25,375 nucleotides of DNA from CAZEDK01 sp964511025 (lineage in GTDB: Bacteria > Patescibacteriota > Gracilibacteria > UBA1369 > GWF2-33-10): contig CAZEDK010000030.1 in assembly GCA_964511025.1 (NCBI GenBank), forward strand, positions 1 to 25,375. Reading direction: 5' to 3'. A program made the translations under genes and the position numbers. Under the pieces are notes generated by a model. The model was given only the letters and a program-made list of their open reading frames with translations. It was not told the origin of the DNA and ran no database searches. Of the stretch, positions 21,658-25,375 are shown piece after piece. The first letter of the stretch is position 1. Every line of letters begins with the position of its first letter.

Positions 21658-22980
21658 TTAAACTAATTGTAAATATTTTTCCATTTCTTCTTTTCCTGTC
21701 AATTCTGTTACACAAACTAAAATCTTATTTTTCATTTCCGGATAAATAAGCGACAAATCAAGGCCGCCTGCTATAGCTTTTTCTTTTAATTTTCGCAGTA
21801 GTGACTTTGCATCCTGTGTTTCCACTACGAATTCATTGAAAAATGGAGCGGAAAATGTTCTTTTAAAACCTTTTGCAGAAAGTTCTTTTTGAAAATAAAG
21901 CGCGTTTTTATGATTCAGTTCTGCTAAATCTTTTAATTTTTTCCCAAGACTGGCTAAATAAATTACTCCCCTTAATGCACACAGCGCCTGATTGCTACAA
22001 ATGTTTGAACTTGCTTTTTCACGTCTTATGTGTTGCTCGCGAGCTTGCAATGTTAGTACGTAAGCCTTTTTACCATCACTATCCTCTGATTCTCCAACAA
22101 TTCTTCCCGGTAATTTACGAATATGTCCTGCTGTAGTAGCCAGAAATCCAAAACCTGGACCTCCGCCACTAACAGGCAATCCAAAGCTTTGACCCTCTCC
22201 TACCGTTATATCTACATTGTTTTCACCGGGACTGCTTAAAAGCCCCAAAGATAAAGCTTCTGTAATAATTTGAACAGTTAAAATATTTTTATTCTTTGCT
22301 GTTTTTGAAATTGTTTTCATGTCTTCTACCACACCAAAGAAATTAGGACTCTGAACAAAAACACCTGCAACTTCATCGTCCAGCATATTTTCAAATTGCT
22401 GCATATCAAGCTTCCCAGTTTCCATATCAAAAGCTAGCTCTTCAAGAATTAATTCTTTTGCAGTACAATAAGTTTGCATAACTTCTCGATATTGCGGGTT
22501 AACTGATCTTGCAACTAGAATTTTTTTCTTGTTGGAAATGCCTGCAACCATAAGACACGTCTCTGCGCTAGCTGAAGATCCGTCATACATTGAAGCATTT
22601 GTAGCATCCATCATAGTCAATCTTGTAATCATCGTTTGATATTCAAAAATTGCTTGCAAAATTCCTTGGCTTATTTCAGGCTGATATGGAGTATATGCCG
22701 TATAAAATTCACTTCTTGTACCCAAATGAGTTACATGTGAGGGAATATAGTGATGATAGAGACCGCCACCAAGAAATGATATTTCCGGAATTTTATTTTT
22801 CCTTCCAAGCTTAGTTATTTTTTTATTTGTTTCCTGTTCTGACAAAGAAGCATCTAACTTGTAATCTGTTTTTTGCAAAATTTCCTGTGGCAAAGCATCA
22901 AACAAATCTTCTATTTTTGAAACGCCAATTGCTTTGAGCATTTCTTCGGTCTCTTTTTGTGTGTGTGGAATATATGGCAT
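21658..22980 (-). CDS. gcvPA: Glycine dehydrogenase (decarboxylating) subunit 1
   Basis: 440 residues, standard for GcvPA. It begins 'MPYIPHTQKETEEMLKAIGVSKIEDLF' and contains 'SFLGGGLYHHYIPSHVTHLGTRSEFYTAYTPYQPEISQGILQAIFEYQTMI' and 'LTLQAREQHIRREKASSNICSNQALCAL', all typical. It forms the alpha2beta2 P protein with GcvPB; the PLP lysine is on GcvPB. ATG start at 22980, 11 nt after gcvH, with no Shine-Dalgarno. Confidence 0.97.
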   Translation of the reverse strand: MPYIPHTQKETEEMLKAIGVSKIEDLFDALPQEILQKTDYKLDASLSEQETNKKITKLGRKNKIPEISFLGGGLYHHYIPSHVTHLGTRSEFYTAYTPYQPEISQGILQAIFEYQTMITRLTMMDATNASMYDGSSASAETCLMVAGISNKKKILVARSVNPQYREVMQTYCTAKELILEELAFDMETGKLDMQQFENMLDDEVAGVFVQSPNFFGVVEDMKTISKTAKNKNILTVQIITEALSLGLLSSPGENNVDITVGEGQSFGLPVSGGGPGFGFLATTAGHIRKLPGRIVGESEDSDGKKAYVLTLQAREQHIRREKASSNICSNQALCALRGVIYLASLGKKLKDLAELNHKNALYFQKELSAKGFKRTFSAPFFNEFVVETQDAKSLLRKLKEKAIAGGLDLSLIYPEMKNKILVCVTELTGKEEMEKYLQLV

Positions 22981-22991
22981 GGGTAAATTTT

Positions 22992-23390
22992 TTAATGTGA
23001 TTGATCTGCAATAAAATCTTTGTACTGCTGTGCAGTCATAAGATTTTTAAGTTCAGTTTCGTCAAAGTTTTCAAGTTTAAAGATCCATCCTTCACCATAA
23101 GGATCGTTGTTTACCTTTTCCGGCGCTGATTCCAAATCTTTGTTTACAAAAATCACTTTGCCGGAAAGAGGCGCGTAAACATCTGAAACTGATTTTACGG
23201 ATTCAACAACACAGGCTGCTGCAAATTGTTTGAATTCAGCCCCAACAGCAGGCAATTCTACAAAAACAAGATCTGTTAATAAATCTTGAGCGTAATCAGA
23301 CACTCCGACCGTAGCTTGACCGTTTTCTAGTTTAACCCACTCGTGCTCTTTGTTGTAATAGTAACCATCAGGAATATTGTAATTTTCCAT
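22992..23390 (-). CDS. gcvH: Glycine cleavage system H protein (lipoyl carrier)
   Basis: 132 residues. The lipoylation site is Lys66 in 'VVESVKSVSDVYAPLSG', and the N-terminus 'YNIPDGYYYNKEHEWVKLENG' and 'DYAQDLLTDLVFVELP' are family standard. It shuttles the aminomethyl group between P, T and L proteins and would be the substrate for the ligase LplA and the two radical SAM proteins encoded in the same operon. ATG at 23390, 21 nt after gcvT. Confidence 0.97.
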   Translation of the reverse strand: MENYNIPDGYYYNKEHEWVKLENGQATVGVSDYAQDLLTDLVFVELPAVGAEFKQFAAACVVESVKSVSDVYAPLSGKVIFVNKDLESAPEKVNNDPYGEGWIFKLENFDETELKNLMTAQQYKDFIADQSH

Positions 23391-23411
23391 AATAATTGGA
23401 TTAATTGATAT

Positions 23412-24497
23412 TTAATTTTTTTTGTAAAAGGGCATTTTGACAATTTTTGCTTTAATCATATTGTTTCTAACCTGTATTTCTATTTCTTCGTCTTCATTTG
23501 CATATTTTGTAGCTACATAAGCCATGCCTATATTTTTACCTAATGTTGGCGAAGGTGCCCCACTTGTTACCTCTCCTATTTGCTGTCCATTTTTAAAAAT
23601 ATGATAATGCTCTCTTGCTATTGCCCTGTCAAGCATTTCAAAACCAATTAATTTCTCTTTTACGCCTTCTTGTTTTTGCTTCTCAAGAGACTCTTTACCT
23701 ATAAAATCTTTATCAAAAGAAACTGCCCAGCTATAAACTGATTCAAGCGGTGTTCTCTTGCTATTAATATCATGACCATAAAGCATCATAGCACACTCTG
23801 TACGCAAGGTATCTCTAGATCCAAGGCCACATGGCAAAATACCATCTTCATTACCTTGATCCAAAATTGCCTGCCAAATTTTCTCAGCGTATTCATTCAA
23901 AAAATAAAGTTCAAACCCATCTTCTCCAGTATATCCAGATCTTGATGCAAGAGTCTTAACTCCAATAATTTCTATTTCTTTGAATCTAAATCTTTTAATT
24001 TTACTCAAATCAGCATTTGTAAGTTTCTGTAAAATCTTTTCAGACATTGGACCTTGTAAGTCAAGCTTACTCATAGAGGGGCTAATGTTTTCAACCTGAA
24101 CATCCAAATTTTGAGCATGATTTTTGACCCATTCAAAATCTGTTTCTTTTGTTCCGGCATTTACTACAAGCCAATATTTTTCAGTACTAAATTTACAAAC
24201 CATAAGATCGTCTATTATTCCACCATCTTCATTACACATAACAGCCAATTTAATTTGTCCATCTTTCATTTCTGATATATCTCTGCTAACAATTTTTTGA
24301 ATTAACCCAAAAGCATCTTTTCCTATAATGCTAATTTCACCCATGTGAGAAACATCAAAAAGGCCGACCTTTTTACGAACAGCATGATGTTCTTCGATTT
24401 GATTTGTATAAATCACAGGCATGTCAAAGCCACCAAAATCAACCATTCTAGCACCCATAGCTCTGTGCCTTTCGTTTAAAGCTGTTTTTTTAAGCAT
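23412..24497 (-). CDS. gcvT: Aminomethyltransferase (T protein)
   Basis: 361 residues. Characteristic segments: 'MVDFGGFDMPVIYTNQIEEHHAVRKKVGLFDVSHMGEI', 'LDLQGPMS', 'SRSGYTGEDGFELYF', 'CGLGSRDTLRTECAMMLYGHDI' and 'EVTSGAPSPTLGKNIGMAYV'. It releases ammonia from aminomethyl-GcvH and makes 5,10-methylene-tetrahydrofolate. Full-length, with no missing motif. ATG 24497, 33 nt after lplA. No glycine riboswitch is visible in the short leader. Confidence 0.97.
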   Translation of the reverse strand: MLKKTALNERHRAMGARMVDFGGFDMPVIYTNQIEEHHAVRKKVGLFDVSHMGEISIIGKDAFGLIQKIVSRDISEMKDGQIKLAVMCNEDGGIIDDLMVCKFSTEKYWLVVNAGTKETDFEWVKNHAQNLDVQVENISPSMSKLDLQGPMSEKILQKLTNADLSKIKRFRFKEIEIIGVKTLASRSGYTGEDGFELYFLNEYAEKIWQAILDQGNEDGILPCGLGSRDTLRTECAMMLYGHDINSKRTPLESVYSWAVSFDKDFIGKESLEKQKQEGVKEKLIGFEMLDRAIAREHYHIFKNGQQIGEVTSGAPSPTLGKNIGMAYVATKYANEDEEIEIQVRNNMIKAKIVKMPFYKKN

Positions 24498-24530
24498 AAA
24501 TTTTGAAACTAGTTATGTTGATTATATTCA

Positions 24531-25292
24531 TCATCTTTGACTTAGCCAAGTTGTTTTTTTGTATTTTTCTTTCATAAGATTTAATACTTCTTTTTCTTCT
24601 TCGACAGAAAGCTTTGAAGGAACAAAGTTGATATTTGGAAATTTTTTTTCAAAACCGCTCTTTAAGGCTTCAACAATTTGTTCAAAAGATATTTGTTTTT
24701 GCACACAATTATCTATAGAACTAACTCTTTTTTTTATATCATCTATTAATTTACCTTTCAATTTTTCATTTGGTACTTTTAACAATTTAAACATTTCATC
24801 AACATTAACAGATTTCAAAATTGTACCATGTTGCATAATAATTCCTTTTTTCCTAGTTTGTGCATTACCTGAAATTTTTTGTCCATCAACAACTATATCG
24901 TTAAGCGGAGCAAACTGCGCTTGAATATCAAAAAATTTCAATCCTTCAATAATTGCTTCACATATTTTTTTGTAAGACGGTAAAATTTGTATCGGTAAAA
25001 TATTTAAATCCATTGGTACATGAATACTATAAGTCACCTCATCATCATGAAAAACGGCTCCTCCACCAGTAAGTCTTCTTACGATATCTACATTTAAATT
25101 TTTAGATTTTTCAACATCAACTTCTTCTTCCAAAGATTGAAAATAACCTATCGATATAGCTTTTGGACTCCATCCATAAAATCTTAATGCCGGTAAAGAT
25201 TTTTTTAAAGCGATTCTTTCAATGAGTACTTCATCAAGCGCCATATTAAATGCTGCATTCTGGTAACCTGTTTTGAGAATACGAAATTGCAT
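24531..25292 (-). CDS. lplA: Lipoate/octanoate-protein ligase (LplA N-terminal type)
   Basis: 253 residues from ATG 25292. A TTG at 25337 would add 15 residues but lies upstream of the predicted -10 box, so I reject it. The BPL/LPL fold shows RRLTGGGAVFHDDEVTYS (72-89), and 'NDIVVDGQKISGNAQTRKKGIIMQHGTIL' with catalytic Lys139. The octanoyltransferases LipM and LipL carry a catalytic Cys in the segment before this motif; here it reads 'AQFAPLND' with no Cys, favouring an ATP-dependent ligase. There is no C-terminal LplA accessory domain; the protein ends with 'EVLNLMKEKYKKTTWLSQR'. It is first gene of the gcv operon and should load GcvH. Confidence 0.85.
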   Translation of the reverse strand: MQFRILKTGYQNAAFNMALDEVLIERIALKKSLPALRFYGWSPKAISIGYFQSLEEEVDVEKSKNLNVDIVRRLTGGGAVFHDDEVTYSIHVPMDLNILPIQILPSYKKICEAIIEGLKFFDIQAQFAPLNDIVVDGQKISGNAQTRKKGIIMQHGTILKSVNVDEMFKLLKVPNEKLKGKLIDDIKKRVSSIDNCVQKQISFEQIVEALKSGFEKKFPNINFVPSKLSVEEEKEVLNLMKEKYKKTTWLSQR

Positions 25293-25320
25293 TATATATT
25301 TTTTTGCTAAAAGTGACAGG

Positions 25321-25347
25321 ATTATATCAAATTCCAATTTAGATCAA
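25321..25347 (-). promoter_or_regulatory. Likely promoter of the lplA-gcv operon
   Basis: Minus strand TATAAT (25326-25321), with TTGATC (25347-25342) 15 nt upstream as a weak -35. It gives a leader of about 20 nt to ATG 25292 and argues against the TTG start at 25337. No riboswitch fits in this space. Confidence 0.45.
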
Positions 25348-25375
25348 ACATGAATTTCATAGAATGAGCTAAAAA

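Noticed and set aside
24498..24530. Glycine riboswitch before gcvT
   Set aside because: Only 33 nt lie between lplA and gcvT and about 20 nt of leader before lplA; no room and no matching motif.
1..25375. UGA recoded as glycine (code 25) as in Gracilibacteria
   Set aside because: TGA ends several genes at their family-expected C-termini (yoeB ...RYHY, helicase, hicA-like), and no gene shows internal in-frame TGA.

Overview
The window is AT-rich bacterial DNA (about one third G+C by eye). TGA works as a stop in several genes (helicase, yoeB, hicA-like), so this is not a code-25 Gracilibacteria/Absconditabacteria genome. I infer a Candidate Phyla Radiation (Patescibacteria) bacterium, possibly Peregrinibacteria-like. 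The reasons are the cysteine-rich 'CaiB/BaiF-annotated' zinc-ribbon protein, the T4SS-pilin-like small membrane protein beside rpsP-khpA, the HTH-phosphoribosyltransferase regulator, and almost no Shine-Dalgarno sequences. The lineage call is tentative.

Layout. (1) 1-2100: housekeeping, with the end of a beta-propeller protein, a DciA-like protein, rpsP (TTG start), khpA and a two-TM pilin-like protein. (2) 2138-3810: an accessory island at the 3' end of tRNA-Ser(GCT). It holds two copies of a ~225-nt MITE with GTAAC-type terminal inverted repeats, a BRO-N/DinD-like phage-type gene, and a 162-nt element that is one long imperfect palindrome. A 36-bp direct repeat that includes the tRNA 3' end flanks the cargo. 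(3) 3814-6520: an RhlE-type DEAD-box helicase with a structured leader, a UPF0489-like gene broken by an assembly gap, and a yefM-yoeB toxin-antitoxin pair with a textbook TGTACA operator. (4) 6590-6761: tRNA-Pro(TGG) behind two tandem 47-nt copies of its own degenerate 5' part, each carrying a promoter-like element. (5) 6786-11125 (+): thiolase, AAA/DUF4143 ATPase, FabG/PhaB-like SDR, nitroreductase, and PhaJ/MaoC-like hydratase. Apart from the ATPase, these suggest short-chain acyl-CoA chemistry. (6) 11103-14811 (-): ArsB/NhaD-type permease, degenerate eIF2B-like protein and dihydrolipoamide dehydrogenase in one operon. (7) 14901-18313: cysteine-rich protein containing an in-frame palindromic insertion, a hicA/hicB-like pair, and an autoregulated HTH-PRTase protein. 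(8) 18391-25292 (-): a compact operon lplA-gcvT-gcvH-gcvPA-gcvPB plus two radical SAM proteins that look like the LipS1/LipS2 two-protein lipoyl synthase.

How it fits together. The lplA-gcv operon plus lpd supplies every protein of the glycine cleavage system (P as two subunits, H, T, L). It also appears to supply the means to lipoylate the H protein: a ligase loads octanoate or lipoate, and two radical SAM enzymes insert sulfur. The thiolase/SDR/hydratase set next to lpd could feed or drain acyl-CoA. This is a striking amount of C1/acyl metabolism for a CPR genome. The other distinctive layer is regulatory and mobile DNA: consensus promoters with zero- to ~25-nt leaders and no ribosome-binding site, palindromic operators, and several non-autonomous palindromic elements.
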